A stretch of 5,567 bases of DNA from Verrucomicrobiota bacterium. Lineage in GTDB: Bacteria; Verrucomicrobiota; Verrucomicrobiia; Opitutales; UBA953. The notes under the pieces were generated by a model that was not told the origin of the DNA, searched no databases, and saw only the letters and a program-made list of their open reading frames with translations. The stretch covers positions 1 to 5,567 of the forward strand of contig SYID01000014.1 in NCBI GenBank assembly GCA_005798925.1, written 5' to 3'. The position numbers and the translations under genes were made by a program. Shown here piece after piece: positions 5,200 through 5,567 of this stretch. The number at the start of each line of letters is the position of its first letter. Position 1 is the stretch's first letter.

Positions 5200-5287
5200 T
5201 GGCGGAGGGGAAGGGATTCGAACCCCCGGTACCTTGCGGTACATCTGATTTCGAATCAGACGCAATCGACCACTCTGCCACCCCTCC
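5200..5287 (-). tRNA. tRNA-Ser(CGA), CCA encoded
   Basis: Decodes UCG serine codons. Acceptor stem GGAGGGG (5287-5281) pairs with CCCCTCC (5210-5204), then discriminator G (5203) and encoded CCA (5202-5200). The anticodon stem TCTGA/TCAGA encloses the loop TTCGAAA with anticodon CGA at 5253-5251. A long variable arm, GTACC-GCAA-GGTAC, marks the class II tRNA expected for serine. The T arm has the TTCGAAT loop with two G-U pairs at its base. The G73 discriminator agrees with serine identity. All arms fold, so it should be functional. No clear promoter was found upstream (above 5287). Confidence 0.97.
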
Positions 5288-5436
5288 TAACCAGGACAGT
5301 TGAGGAAGTCCGCGGATGGCGGGCGGGCAAGACGTAAATGAGCGGCAAAGGGCCGTTCGCGTGGGCTTTACGCCTTTCGGGACGCTTGCCAGCGTGAGTT
5401 TGCCCCCTATCCCTGATTTCAACCCCGCATCACCCC
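5288..5436. other. Intergenic region with potential RNA structure
   Basis: This is a divergent region between the tRNA (minus) and the gene at 5437 (plus). It holds a 5-bp hairpin ACGCT/AGCGT with a TGCC loop (5382-5395), a longer-range GGCAAA/TTTGCC pairing (5344-5349 with 5399-5404) and an AAAGG/CCTTT option. A weak promoter candidate is TTGCCA (5386-5391), 16 nt, TATCCC (5408-5413). No riboswitch class is recognised and no ribosome binding site precedes 5437. Confidence 0.3.
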
Positions 5437-5567
5437 ATGCTCACTCGTCTGCTCTGTCTGCTCGCCCTCTGCCTCGTTTCGGCCGTCGCTTCGGCCGAGA
5501 CGTTCTGGATCTGGGGCTCGAAGAACAACGTCGCGAAACAACAGGTCTGGTTCCGCGCCTCCTTCGA
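5437..5567 (+). CDS. Secreted protein, N-terminal fragment (3' end outside window)
   Basis: Only 43 complete codons are visible before the window ends. The ATG at 5437 opens a textbook signal peptide (MLTRLLCLLALCLVSAVASA, AxA-type cleavage before Glu21), which supports both frame and start. The mature protein begins ETFWIWGSKNNVAKQQVWFRASF. A WIW...FR.SF opening is typical of the beta-sandwich start of large secreted enzymes such as alpha-L-rhamnosidases, and of haem-binding or HEAT-repeat secreted proteins in planctomycetes and verrucomicrobia. Too little is present to choose. No Shine-Dalgarno site precedes the ATG. Confidence 0.82.
   Translation, partial: MLTRLLCLLALCLVSAVASAETFWIWGSKNNVAKQQVWFRASF

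Noticed and set aside
5200..5287. tRNA gene as an integration site for a mobile element
   Set aside because: No integrase gene and no duplicated tRNA 3' end were found in the window.
5046..5303. An 85-codon open frame on the plus strand through the arrays and antisense to the tRNA
   Set aside because: It consists of translated repeat DNA plus the complement of the tRNA, with no protein-like conservation expected.
4874..5422. An open frame on the minus strand running through the tRNA-Ser gene
   Set aside because: The stretch GVAEWSIASDSKSDVPQ is simply translated tRNA sequence, a common false protein in databases. The frame also crosses repeats and part of the 4570 gene.

Overview
The window is GC-rich DNA from a Gram-negative-type bacterium. 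Three or four products appear to be exported. I read the organism as a member of the PVC superphylum, most likely a verrucomicrobium of the Opitutaceae kind. The basis is an SGSH-like sulfatase with a DNW / CSPCR / ERERHA pattern, a planctomycete/verrucomicrobium-style SASA (DUF303) esterase, and a WIW...FR.SF secreted-protein start, all beside short intergenic tandem repeats. This placement is inference, not a database result.

Layout: (1) 1-1476 (+) is the 3' part of a gamma-glutamyltranspeptidase gene, including the whole small catalytic subunit. (2) 1477-1706 is an intergenic mosaic: a stem-loop at the stop codon, an 8-nt-period array, a 7-nt-period GAGTATN array, a REP-like hairpin with a GTAG side motif, and a promoter whose -10 lies 6 nt before the next ATG. 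(3) 1707-2897 (+) is a secreted SASA-type carbohydrate esterase. (4) 2922-4340 (-) is a secreted formylglycine sulfatase, convergent with the esterase and only 24 bp from it. (5) 4341-4569 is a divergent intergenic region with a degenerate 7-nt periodicity, a second REP-like hairpin and a second promoter of the same geometry. (6) 4570-5019 (+) is a small cytosolic protein with a YbjN-like look. (7) 5020-5199 repeats the mosaic seen after ggt: a stop-codon stem-loop and 8-nt array, then an extra palindromic module, then a GAGTATN array in the opposite orientation. (8) 5200-5287 (-) is tRNA-Ser(CGA) with an encoded CCA. (9) 5437-5567 (+) is the start of another secreted protein, cut by the window end.

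How the genes fit together: the esterase and sulfatase would remove acyl and sulfate groups from carbohydrates outside the cytoplasm. The last, truncated gene may belong to the same glycan-degrading lifestyle. They are not one operon, because the strands differ. The gamma-glutamyltranspeptidase (glutathione and gamma-glutamyl peptide turnover) and the YbjN-like protein have no evident link to them.

The most unusual content is intergenic. Two short tandem-repeat families (period 8 and period 7) recur in the same order after two unrelated genes. Two REP-like hairpins each sit directly before a promoter-like block that has exactly 30 nt between AGGATTGC and the ATG. I see no defence system, CRISPR array or transposase gene here.
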